Source: Eikenella exigua (lineage in GTDB: Bacteria > Pseudomonadota > Gammaproteobacteria > Burkholderiales > Neisseriaceae). Taken from it: a stretch of DNA of 64,000 nucleotides. The notes beneath the pieces were generated by a model. The model did not search any database. It had not been told where the DNA came from and saw only the letters and a program-made list of their open reading frames with translations. Within the stretch, counting starts at the first letter, position 1. The number at the start of each line of letters is the position of its first letter. This document shows positions 56,441 through 63,850 of this stretch, in pieces. The stretch lies in the NCBI RefSeq assembly GCF_008805035.1, contig NZ_CP038018.1:496001-560000 (forward strand). Direction: 5' to 3'. The position numbers and the translations under genes are program-made.

Positions 56441-56829
56441 TTCTTTCCTTTCGGGATAGCAAGGGTTGGTTCGGTAGGTTCGCGGGAGGCGCCGGCTTCT
56501 TCAAGGCGGCGCAGGTAATCGGGCCACATTGTAGCGTATCCGCTTGCCAATTCATACAGGTAGCCCCAGCTGTAGAGGCCACTGTCGTGGCCGTCGGAGA
56601 AGGTGATTTTGAGGGCATAGTTGCCGACGGGCTGCAGGTCGGTGATGCTGATGCCGGCTTTACCGGTTTGCAGTTTGGCCTGCCTGCGTCCGTGGCCGCG
56701 CACTTCGGCGCTGGGGGAATACACGCGCAGGTATTCGGCGGGCAGGGTATATTCGGCATCAGGGTAAACTAATACGAGGCCTTGGCGGCCGGCTTGCAGG
56801 CGGATTTGTTGCGGAGGCTGATTGCGCAT
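56428..56829 (-). CDS. DUF971 domain protein
   Basis: A 133-residue protein. The DUF971 core (about 10-100) resembles the N-terminal domain of gamma-butyrobetaine hydroxylase: EYTLPAEYLRVYSPSAEVRG and YALKITFSDGHDSGLYSWGY then YLYELASG. In Betaproteobacteria this gene is commonly next to ubiE, as here, with a lipoprotein gene between. A role in Fe-S or quinone metabolism has been suggested for the family but is not established. The C-terminus carries an extra RKKAxxx-type basic end (PKGKKCPH). Confidence 0.82.
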   Translation of the reverse strand: MRNQPPQQIRLQAGRQGLVLVYPDAEYTLPAEYLRVYSPSAEVRGHGRRQAKLQTGKAGISITDLQPVGNYALKITFSDGHDSGLYSWGYLYELASGYATMWPDYLRRLEEAGASREPTEPTLAIPKGKKCPH

Positions 56830-56856
56830 GGGGTTCCTTTGCTGTGTGTATAGAGG

Positions 56857-57378
56857 CTACCTGAAAATAGGGGCGGCGGCTAACGCGTATAGCAGGGCGG
56901 TGTGGGTTTCGCCGGTGAGCTTGGAAAAGAAGTGCTTTATGGTTTGCTGGTGGCGGAAGCCGCATTTTGAGGGGATGTTTTCTTGATAAGCGCCGGCCAA
57001 TAGGCGGGTTAGCCTTAGTTTTTCAAAAGAATAGGCAATCATGGCTTGCAGGGCTTCGGTGGCATAGCCTTGGCCCTAGAAGCTTTCGCCCAGCCAATAG
57101 CCTATTTCGGCTTCGCCTGCGGCCAGTGGCAAATTGCTGTCGTGTGGGAAGAGGAGGCCGATGCTGCCGATGAGTTGATGGTCGGCTAGACAGATGGCGA
57201 AGGAATGGGGCTTAAGCAGGATATTTTCGATAATTTCCCGGCTTTCTGCCACGCTTTTGTGCGGAAGCCAGCCGCACATGGCGCCTATCTTAGGGTTTTG
57301 GGCTTGCGCGTAGAGCGCGGCAGCGTTGGCGAGTGTCCATGGGCGGAGGATAAGGCGGGCGGTGCGGAGGGTTTCCAT
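56857..57378 (-). pseudogene. GNAT N-acetyltransferase with in-frame amber stop
   Basis: One frame of 174 codons reads as a RimJ/RimL-type acetyltransferase: METLRTARLILRPWTLANAA, IGSIGLLFPHD, AEIGYWLGESF, then TAG (57076-57078), then GQGYATEALQAMIAYSFEKL and KCGFRHQQTIKHFF. Family members have Trp at the stop (the block YWLGESFWGQGYATEA), so TGG changed to TAG. A few residues also seem to be missing before KCGF. The final codon pair runs into a DUS. A sequencing error or suppression cannot be excluded. Confidence 0.82.
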
Positions 57379-57564
57379 TGTTTGCTTCCGGTTTGAATTT
57401 CTATGCAGAAATTTGTGGTGCTCATTAGTTATTATGGTGAGGCTTTAGTTTTCAGGTAGCCTCTGTGGAATTTTAGCAGATTGCCGGGCCGGGCTTGCTA
57501 TTTGGCTTTTGGGCGGATTGGCGATATATTATCCGCTGCCGTGCAACCGAGCGAAGGATGGCAA

Positions 57565-57921
57565 ATGGGCGAGATAGAATTGTTGGCACACATCATCAAA
57601 TGGCGCGATGAGCTTTCGGCCGATGTTCGGGTGCTGAAAAGTGATGCGGATATTTTTGTGCGCCCGCGTGCGATAAGGATTCTACTCAGCCTGCTGTTGC
57701 GGAAAGGCTACCTGAAAAATGACGATAACGATGAAGTGGTGCTCGAAATGGAGCTAAACCGGGCAACTTTGCAAGGTAGGGTGGATGTGAGCGATTCGCT
57801 GAGGCGATATTATTATTTGGAAGAGAATGAAAAGATTGCCGATGAAGCCTGCCTGGCTTCGTTGAAAACGTATATCCAACAGGCTGCTAATGAATTATGC
57901 GTTGGCGGCTCATCAAAATAG
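57565..57921 (+). CDS. conserved small protein of unknown function
   Basis: A 118-residue soluble protein starting MGEIELLAHIIKWRDELSAD, mostly alpha-helical with acidic stretches (NDDNDEVVLEMEL). A DUS at 57706 is translated as KGYLKN in the middle. The gene ends 6 bp before nadE and is in the same direction, so it may be translationally linked to it. A longer frame to 57481 exists but its first 28 residues look non-coding. No family recognised. Confidence 0.6.
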   Translation: MGEIELLAHIIKWRDELSADVRVLKSDADIFVRPRAIRILLSLLLRKGYLKNDDNDEVVLEMELNRATLQGRVDVSDSLRRYYYLEENEKIADEACLASLKTYIQQAANELCVGGSSK

Positions 57922-57927
57922 GAAAAC

Positions 57928-58731
57928 ATGATGCAAACCCAAGCTGTTATCCGACACATCAGCCGCTGGCTGGCCGATTATGCCGTGCGCGCGGGCGCAA
58001 AAGGTTTTGTGGTGGGCATTTCCGGCGGAGTTGATTCCGCCGTGGTGTCTGCCCTGTGTGCGCACAGCGGGCTGGACGTGTTGTGCGTGGTGCTGCCTAT
58101 CCGCCAACAGGCTGATCAGTTGCAGCGGGCCAACGAACACATCGCCGATTTGCAGCGCCGTTTTATCAATGTGCGCAGCCAAACGCTGGATTTAACGCCC
58201 ACTTTCGAGCAGTTCGAGCACAGCGTGGCCGACACTGTTGCCGCCAATAAAAATCTGGCCATGGCCAACACCCGTTCCCGCCTGCGCATGGCCGTGCTGT
58301 ATTACTACGGCCAAATCAACGGCCTGTTGGTGGCGGGCACGGGCAATAAGGTGGAAGATTTCGGCGTAGGCTTTTTCACCAAATACGGCGATGGCGGCGT
58401 GGATTTAAGCCCCATCGGCGATTTGCTCAAAACCCAGGTATACACCCTGGCCGAAGCCTTGGCGGTGCTGCCCGCCATCCGCCAAGCCGCGCCCACCGAC
58501 GGGCTGTGGGACGAAGAGCGCACCGACGAGCGGCAGATGGGCGCGAGCTATCCCGAGCTGGAATGGGCGATGGCGCAAAGCGAAGCCGGCCGCCACGCCG
58601 AAGAATTTGCCGGCCGCGAACGCGAAGTGTTCGAGATTTACCAACGCCTGCACCGTGCCACGCTGCACAAAATCCAGCCTATCCCCGTGTGCAAAATTCC
58701 CGGCGAATTATTTGATGAAAAGGAAAAATGA
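57928..58731 (+). CDS. nadE: NAD(+) synthase (ammonia-dependent)
   Basis: Amidates nicotinic acid adenine dinucleotide to NAD. The 267-residue product is the short, ammonia-dependent type without a glutaminase domain. The PP-loop is VVGISGGVDSAVVSALC near residue 30, and later blocks NTRSRLRMAVLYYYGQ and VAGTGNKVEDFGVGFFTKYG are typical. A GGAAA site precedes the ATGATG start (57928 or 57931). Its stop overlaps the yggS start. Confidence 0.95.
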   Translation: MMQTQAVIRHISRWLADYAVRAGAKGFVVGISGGVDSAVVSALCAHSGLDVLCVVLPIRQQADQLQRANEHIADLQRRFINVRSQTLDLTPTFEQFEHSVADTVAANKNLAMANTRSRLRMAVLYYYGQINGLLVAGTGNKVEDFGVGFFTKYGDGGVDLSPIGDLLKTQVYTLAEALAVLPAIRQAAPTDGLWDEERTDERQMGASYPELEWAMAQSEAGRHAEEFAGREREVFEIYQRLHRATLHKIQPIPVCKIPGELFDEKEK

Positions 58732-59432
58732 TGATGAGAGTGCTGACCATGAACCTGCACGCCGTGCGCGCCCGCATTTGGGCTGCCGCCGAAGCGGCAG
58801 GCCGCCCCGAGCCCGAGCTGATTGCGGTGAGCAAAACCTTCCCCGCCGCCGATGTGCGCCTGTTGTGCGAAAAAAGTGCACAGCGCGATTTCGGCGAAAA
58901 TTATCTGCAGGAATTTGAAGAGAAAAGCAGCGAGCTGGCCGATATTCCCGACATCTGTTGGCACATCATCGGCCATATCCAATCCAATAAAAGCCGCATC
59001 GCCGCCGAACGCGCCCATTGGGTGCACACCATCGACCGCGAAAAAATCGCCCGCCGCCTGAGCGATCAGCGGCCGGAAACTATGCCGCCGCTGCAAGTGC
59101 TGATTGAAGTAAACATCGGCGGCGAAGACGTCAAACACGGCGTGCCACCGCAAGAGGAAACGCTGCGCGAGCTGGCTTTTCAGGTAGCCTCTTTGCCCCG
59201 GCTGAAGCTGCGCGGCCTGATGTGCGTGGCACGGCTGGGCAGCAGCGAAGAAGAATTGCGCCAGCAGTTTGGCCGCATGAATGAATTGCTGAACTTCCTG
59301 CAGGCGCAGGGGCTGGATGTGGACGTGCTCTCGATGGGCATGTCGGAGGACTTGGAAACCGCCGTCGCCTGCGGTGCCACCCATGTACGTATCGGCAGCG
59401 CCATTTTCGGGCAGCGGGATTATAGTGAATAA
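58728..59432 (+). CDS. yggS: YggS family PLP-homeostasis protein
   Basis: A PLP-binding TIM-barrel protein that helps balance pyridoxal phosphate and amino acid pools; it has no known catalysis. The 234-residue product has the PLP lysine in LIAVSKTFPAADV, the ENYLQE stretch (FGENYLQEFEEK), WHIIGHIQSNKSR, and the closing LSMGMSEDLETAVACGATHV with RIGSAIFG. The start at 58728 overlaps nadE by 4 bp; an internal ATG at 58749 is an alternative. A DUS near 59178 is translated as FQVAS. Confidence 0.93.
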   Translation: MMMRVLTMNLHAVRARIWAAAEAAGRPEPELIAVSKTFPAADVRLLCEKSAQRDFGENYLQEFEEKSSELADIPDICWHIIGHIQSNKSRIAAERAHWVHTIDREKIARRLSDQRPETMPPLQVLIEVNIGGEDVKHGVPPQEETLRELAFQVASLPRLKLRGLMCVARLGSSEEELRQQFGRMNELLNFLQAQGLDVDVLSMGMSEDLETAVACGATHVRIGSAIFGQRDYSE

Positions 59433-59482
59433 AGCTTTCAGGTAGCCTCTAGGCTTCCAAAGCCGGCTTGGGAATTGGAAAC

Positions 59483-60001
59483 ATGTTTACCCCACTTTCT
59501 GCAGAACAAATCATGGCCAGGCTGCCCAAGCGTGCAGTTGCGGTGAAGCGTTTGGACAAACTGCTGCCTTTGCCTGCGGCGTATCTGTCTTTTGTGCAGC
59601 AATGCGAAAGCGTGGAAATCACGCCCGGTATCCGGCTTTGGGATTACCCGACCGCGCTTGGCGAAAACCGCCGCTTGAGCAGCGACTATCCCGATGTGGC
59701 CGCGCAGTATTGGCTGATCGGCGATGCGGGGCAGGGCGATACCTGGTTCATCGGCAAAGAGAGCGGAAGCATCCTGTTCTACGATCACGACCAAGGCGAA
59801 TACGATGAAGCCGAGGCGCGGTTTGCCGATATGGGCATCGGATTCGTTCCCTTCCTGCAAACAGCCTTCCTCCTGCAAGAGCTTGAAAGGCTGCTCGACA
59901 CGCAACCGGAACCCGGCCGGCCGATACGGGATGCTTTCAAAACCCGGATGGATGCCATCGCGCCGGGGCTGTATGAGCAATATCCGTTTGCATATTGGTA
60001 G
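59483..60001 (+). CDS. SMI1/KNR4 (SUKH) family protein
   Basis: A 172-residue soluble protein with the SUKH fold pattern: LDKLLPLPAAYLSFVQQCES, GIRLWDYPTALGEN, YWLIGDAGQGDTWFIGKESG and SILFYDHDQGEYDEAEARFA. SUKH proteins are widespread as immunity partners of polymorphic toxins, but no toxin gene is next to it, so it may be an orphan immunity or housekeeping SUKH. ATG 59483 is chosen over a TTG at 59468. It lies between yggS and proC in the same direction. Confidence 0.72.
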   Translation: MFTPLSAEQIMARLPKRAVAVKRLDKLLPLPAAYLSFVQQCESVEITPGIRLWDYPTALGENRRLSSDYPDVAAQYWLIGDAGQGDTWFIGKESGSILFYDHDQGEYDEAEARFADMGIGFVPFLQTAFLLQELERLLDTQPEPGRPIRDAFKTRMDAIAPGLYEQYPFAYW

Positions 60002-60007
60002 GCAACA

Positions 60008-60052
60008 GGCTACCTGAAAAGATGCAGATAGGTTTTCAGGTAGCCTGTCGGC
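60008..60052 (+). terminator. DUS-pair hairpin after SUKH gene
   Basis: ACAGGCTACCTGAAAA and its inverted partner TTTTCAGGTAGCCTGT, with a third DUS at 60061 before proC. Confidence 0.55.
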
Positions 60053-60102
60053 AGCTAGGTGAGGCTACCTGAAACTTTCCAACCACCACATAAGGAAACA
60101 TC

Positions 60103-60897
60103 ATGACCATCTATTTTCTCGGCGCAGGCAATATGGCCTCTGCCATTATCGCAGGCATGAGCCGTGCCGGCGGTTTCGATATCTGTGCCATCGACTATAG
60201 TGCCGACAAGCTGGCCGCGCTTGCGCAGCAATACGGCATTGCCACTGCTGCAGAGCTGCCGCCGCTGAATGAGGGCGACGTATTGGTGTTGGCGGTGAAG
60301 CCGCAAGATATGCAGGCGGCGCTGCAAAACGTGCAAACGGGCGGCGCGCTGGTGTTGTCGATTGCCGCCGGGCTGCCGTGCGCGGCCTTGAGCCGCTGGC
60401 TGGGCGGCAAGCGCCGCATCGTGCGCATCATGCCGAACACTCCAGCGCAGGTGGGGCAGGGCGTGGCCGGTTTGTTTGCCGACAGTGGCGCATCTGCGAC
60501 CGACCGCGAATTAGCCGATCGTATTATGCGTGCCAGCGGGCAAACTCTGTGGCTGGATAGTGAAGATGGTCTGCACCGCATTACCGGTATCAGCGGCAGC
60601 GGCCCGGCCTATGTGTTTTACTTGCTTGAAGCGCTGCAAAACGCCGCAAGGCAGCAGGGTTTCAATGCGGAAGAAGCGCGGCAGCTCAGTTTGGCCACGT
60701 TTCAAGGTGCGGTGCGGCTGGCCGAGCAGAGCGGGGAAGAGTTTTCCGATTTGCGGCAAAAAGTTACTTCCAAAGGCGGCACCACTTATGCTGCGCTGCA
60801 AACCTTTGAGGCGCACGGTGTGGCCGAAGCGATTGGCACGGGCGTGGCTGCCTGTGTGGCGCGTTCGCAGGAATTGGCCAAGCAGCTGGCAGAATAG
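60103..60897 (+). CDS. proC: pyrroline-5-carboxylate reductase
   Basis: Last step of proline synthesis, reducing pyrroline-5-carboxylate with NAD(P)H. The 264-residue product opens with the Rossmann motif IYFLGAGNMASAIIAGM, has RIVRIMPNTPAQVGQG in the middle, and the ProC signature region ITGISGSGPAYVFYLLEAL with KVTSKGGTTYAALQ. An AAGGAAA site precedes the ATG. It is followed 6 bp later by the YggT gene, a common pairing (yggS-proC-yggT). Confidence 0.96.
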   Translation: MTIYFLGAGNMASAIIAGMSRAGGFDICAIDYSADKLAALAQQYGIATAAELPPLNEGDVLVLAVKPQDMQAALQNVQTGGALVLSIAAGLPCAALSRWLGGKRRIVRIMPNTPAQVGQGVAGLFADSGASATDRELADRIMRASGQTLWLDSEDGLHRITGISGSGPAYVFYLLEALQNAARQQGFNAEEARQLSLATFQGAVRLAEQSGEEFSDLRQKVTSKGGTTYAALQTFEAHGVAEAIGTGVAACVARSQELAKQLAE

Positions 60898-60903
60898 GGC
60901 GGT

Positions 60904-61464
60904 ATGTTTAATCAATTCGTCTCCCTGCTTGCTGATGCGCTGGCCATGCTTCTGTTGGCACGCTGTCTGCTGCAATATGGTCGTTTGAATTATATGCACC
61001 CGCTGGCGCAGTTTTGCTGCCGCAGCAGCGACTGGCTGGTGAAGCCGCTACGCCGTCTACTTCCTCCCTTGGGCGGTTTGGACAGCGCCTGCATCTTGGC
61101 GGCTTGGCTGCTGTATGTAGCGTTGTATTTGTTGTTGTCACTACTCAATCTGCCGGCGGGGATGTTTGGCTGGCCGATAGTAGCGGCAGATGTGTTGCTC
61201 GCTGCGCTTGTCCTTACGCGTTCGGCAGCTTATGTGTTGCTGGGCGGTTTGTTGTGGCGCATGGTGCTGTCTTTATCGCAGACGTATTCGCCGCTGGTGG
61301 CGGTGCTCAGCCGCGTGTATGAGCCGCTGTGCCGCCCATTTGCCTTTTTGCGTATCGGTCGCTGGGATTTTTCAGGTAGCCTGTTGGCGCTTTTACTGTG
61401 GGGCTGGATTGGCTGGGGGTTGCCGGCGATTATCATGCATTTGAATTTTTTGCTCTTGCCATAA
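60904..61464 (+). CDS. yggT: YggT family membrane protein
   Basis: A 186-residue inner-membrane protein built of two YggT repeats, each with a long hydrophobic helix and the block P(L/F)..(F/L)..C..S..(W/L): MHPLAQFCCRSSDWLVKPLR near residue 30 and RVYEPLCRPFAFLRIGRWDF near 140. About four to five helices. The family is linked to osmotic and division-related functions but is not characterised in Neisseriaceae. It belongs to the proC transcript. A DUS at 61370 is inside the frame. Confidence 0.88.
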   Translation: MFNQFVSLLADALAMLLLARCLLQYGRLNYMHPLAQFCCRSSDWLVKPLRRLLPPLGGLDSACILAAWLLYVALYLLLSLLNLPAGMFGWPIVAADVLLAALVLTRSAAYVLLGGLLWRMVLSLSQTYSPLVAVLSRVYEPLCRPFAFLRIGRWDFSGSLLALLLWGWIGWGLPAIIMHLNFLLLP

Positions 61465-61555
61465 GCGGTCGGCTGTTTTATATTTCATCCTTTTATAAAA
61501 GAAGCAGCCGCTTGCGGGAAGGGCGGTTGGTAGAATTTCACAAAAAGGATAACTC

Positions 61556-61972
61556 ATGGCAAAACTAACCGAGCAAGACATCATCAACTGGAAAGGCCCG
61601 GAAGAGGAGTATATGAATGCTGATCAGCTGGCTTTTTTCCGTGAGTTGTTGGTTAAGCTGCAAGACGAGCTGATTCAAAAGGCGGCCGACACTACTGGCC
61701 ATCTGCAAAACCATGAAGCTGCCCCCGACCCGGCTGATCGTGCCACGCAGGAAGAAGAATATGCGCTGGAGTTGCGCACCCGCGACCGTGAGCGTAAATT
61801 GTTGAACAAAATTCAGGCCTCGCTGCGTCAGATTGATGAAGGTGAATATGGCTATTGCGTCGATACCGGCGAGCCCATCGGCCTCAAGCGCTTGCTCGCC
61901 CGCCCTACTGCCACTTTGTCGGTGGAAGCGCAGGAGCGGCGTGAGCGCATGAAGAAACAGTTTGCGGGTTGA
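61556..61972 (+). CDS. dksA: RNA polymerase-binding transcription factor DksA (single-cysteine type)
   Basis: Enters the RNA polymerase secondary channel and, with ppGpp, tunes rRNA and amino acid promoters. The 138-residue product has the coiled-coil with the tip motif Asp58-X2-Asp61-X-Ala63 (DPADRATQEEE). The usual four-cysteine zinc finger is reduced to one cysteine (Cys101 in GYCVDTGEPIGLKRL; the later pair reads LSVEAQ), so it should fold without zinc, as in the alphaproteobacterial-type and other variant DksA proteins. AAAAGGA precedes the ATG. Confidence 0.94.
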   Translation: MAKLTEQDIINWKGPEEEYMNADQLAFFRELLVKLQDELIQKAADTTGHLQNHEAAPDPADRATQEEEYALELRTRDRERKLLNKIQASLRQIDEGEYGYCVDTGEPIGLKRLLARPTATLSVEAQERRERMKKQFAG

Positions 61973-62084
61973 TACATCAAATGGGCTGGCGAGTGAAATA
62001 CTGGCTTGTTTGAGTTTTGAAAAGCAGTGTGAAAAATAGTTATCCATATAAATCAAACTATAGCAAAAAAGTGTGTTTTGGGGT

Positions 62085-62112
62085 TTGACAGAATTTGAGA
62101 AAGCCGTATAAT
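62085..62112 (+). promoter_or_regulatory. promoter of tRNA-Met/tRNA-Ala pair
   Basis: TTGACA (62085-62090), 16 bp, TATAAT (62107-62112), both perfect consensus, 20 bp before tRNA-Met. Confidence 0.9.
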
Positions 62113-62132
62113 ACGCGCCTTCTGGAAGAAGT

Positions 62133-62209
62133 GGCGAATTAGCTCAGCTGGTTAGAGCAGAGGAATCATAATCCTTGTGTCCGGGGTTCGAGTCCCTGAT
62201 TCGCCACCA
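62133..62209 (+). tRNA. tRNA-Met (CAT), elongator
   Basis: 77 nt, acceptor arms GGCGAAT and ATTCGCC, encoded CCA, anticodon loop ATCATAA giving CAT. The first acceptor pair G-C marks it as elongator rather than initiator type. Confidence 0.94.
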
Positions 62210-62214
62210 AATTG

Positions 62215-62290
<76 letters not shown>

Positions 62291-62296
62291 AATTTC

Positions 62297-62327
62297 AAAG
62301 AGTCGGCTAAAATAGCCGGCTCTTTTT
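62297..62327 (+). terminator. terminator of tRNA-Met/tRNA-Ala operon
   Basis: AAGAGTCGGCTA and TAGCCGGCTCTT pair (one G-T) and are followed by TTTT. Confidence 0.88.
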
Positions 62328-62689
62328 GCATTTTCAGGTAGCCTTTGCCGTATGGTGTTGGGTATACACACTTGATGTGGTGGTGGAGAATCAATATTGG
62401 CAGCAAACCCTTGCCTGATGCTGCTTCTCTCAAATCCATGCCAAGCAAAAAATCACCTATATAGGTGGTTTTTTATCGTAGGTAAAGGTGGTAAGATAAT
62501 TACATTAGAACGATAATGACTCTTTTCGCCCCCGCTGTTTTGGAGCGATAAGGGTAGGGCGCTTGGAATGCAGTTGATGTTTGAATTTCTAAGTTTTCAG
62601 GTAGCCTCAATCCAATCTTGAAACACAAATACACATTCTCATTTGTTGTGAATACAGGAATTACCCAGCAAAAACAAGGAAAAAGTTTT
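62328..62689. other. intergenic region upstream of solute-binding-like gene
   Basis: No gene. A DUS at 62335, a hairpin with T-run at 62448-62474, and another DUS at 62598. An AAGGA ribosome site at 62676-62680 serves the following gene. Confidence 0.6.
62448..62474 (+). terminator. hairpin with T-run
   Basis: AAAATCACCTAT pairs with ATAGGTGGTTTT (one T-G), followed by TT. About 120 bp after the tRNA terminator, with no gene obviously ending here; a small RNA is possible but unsupported. Confidence 0.55.
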
Positions 62690-63457
62690 ATGGTGCAACA
62701 AGCTGGAATCAACTTTGTGGTGGCGCCGGACTACCTGCCCGACCACTTTAGCCATTGGTATCTACTCAGCAGTCATTTGCAGCGCGAAACCGAACTCTCC
62801 ATCCATTTGCATCTGCCTGCTAATGCTGCAGAAATACAGGAGTTAGCCGAGGGCGGCAAAATGGATATGCTCTATGCCAATGCTTTTGATGCCGTGGCAC
62901 TGATTAAAGACAAAGGCTATTTGCCACTGGTGTGTTTGAAAGATAAATTCGATGAAGCCGTAGTGGCCGTATCCGCCGAATCAGAGTATCAAAAAATAGA
63001 AGATTTGCCGGCTGATGCGTTGATTAAAACCGGCCCCAATCCCGATATCCGCTGCCTTGGCCTGCGTTTGTTGAAACAGGCCGGGTTGGATGTGGAACAG
63101 CTTAAAATTGAAGAAGCCGCTACCTTTCCCCAGGCAGCCTCTGCCCTGATTAGAGGCCAAGCACAGGCCGGCTTCTTCCTGGCCAGTACCTATGCCCACA
63201 TGAGCAAGCGTACGCTTGAGCAACTGCGCGTGTTGCAGGAAAGCAGTTTTGCCGCCGTAACGCATATGGTGGTGTTGCATCCCGATTTTGCCGAACAGCA
63301 AGAAGCCCTGCGTCAGGCATTTGCCGAGATGGCCGACAAACCCACCAGCAAAACCACGTTGGAAGCATTGGATTTGCCTGCCGGTTTCGCCGCCCTCACC
63401 CAAGAAGCTGCCGAACAGATGGTGGCCAATGCCGAAAACGGCCAACAGGATGATTGA
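62690..63457 (+). CDS. PhnD/SsuA-like solute-binding domain protein without signal peptide
   Basis: A 255-residue protein with the fold of phosphonate/sulfonate-type periplasmic binding proteins: INFVVAPDYLPDHFSHWYLL, the lobe-linking region MDMLYANAFDAVALIKDKGY, and the C-terminal lobe LIRGQAQAGFFLASTYAHM. From the ATG at 62690, which follows an AAGGA site, there is no signal peptide, so it should be cytosolic. No ABC permease or ATPase gene is adjacent. The ligand is unknown; a sensing or carrier role in the cytosol is possible. An upstream frame to 62618 adds no secretion signal either. Confidence 0.7.
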   Translation: MVQQAGINFVVAPDYLPDHFSHWYLLSSHLQRETELSIHLHLPANAAEIQELAEGGKMDMLYANAFDAVALIKDKGYLPLVCLKDKFDEAVVAVSAESEYQKIEDLPADALIKTGPNPDIRCLGLRLLKQAGLDVEQLKIEEAATFPQAASALIRGQAQAGFFLASTYAHMSKRTLEQLRVLQESSFAAVTHMVVLHPDFAEQQEALRQAFAEMADKPTSKTTLEALDLPAGFAALTQEAAEQMVANAENGQQDD

Positions 63458-63492
63458 GCACGGCTACCGTTCTATGCATGCCCATATCCTAG

Positions 63493-63538
63493 GAGGCCTT
63501 TGCGAACACACCGCAGAGTGGCACTTCGCAAAGGCCTC
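63493..63538. promoter_or_regulatory. perfect 14-bp inverted repeat before ACT-domain gene
   Basis: GAGGCCTTTGCGAA (63493-63506) and TTCGCAAAGGCCTC (63525-63538) are perfectly complementary around an 18-bp loop. It is not a DUS. It could be a terminator for the upstream gene (weak T-run after it) or a leader hairpin controlling the ACT gene. Confidence 0.6.
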
Positions 63539-63559
63539 AAATTTTCAAACAGAAATTGA

Positions 63560-63850
63560 ATGACTATGCCCCAGCCTAACCCCCATTCCATACTCACCAT
63601 TATCGGCAAAGACCGCATCGGCATCGTTTACGACGTATCCAAACTCTTGGCCGAACATCAAATCAACATCCTCAATATCAGTCAGCAGCTCATGGGCGAA
63701 TATTTCACCATGATTATCCTGATGGATACCAGCCGCTGCCCGCAAAGCCGCGAAGAAATGCTGAGCGTGTTTGCCCAAGCCGGTGAGAAGCTGGGCTTGG
63801 ATATTCGCATGCAAAACGAAGCGTTGTTCAACGCTATGCACCGGATTTAA
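63560..63850 (+). CDS. ACT domain protein (UPF0237 type)
   Basis: A 96-residue protein consisting of one ACT domain: SILTIIGKDRIGIVYDVSKL, then HQINILNISQQLMGEYFTMI and CPQSREEMLSVFAQAGEKLG. The UPF0237 group is found in many Firmicutes and Neisseriaceae and is thought to bind amino acids or regulate enzymes, without a proven role. It resembles one half of GcvR. Start at 63560 or at the MPQ two codons later. It lies about 100 bp after the solute-binding-like gene. Confidence 0.88.
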   Translation: MTMPQPNPHSILTIIGKDRIGIVYDVSKLLAEHQINILNISQQLMGEYFTMIILMDTSRCPQSREEMLSVFAQAGEKLGLDIRMQNEALFNAMHRI

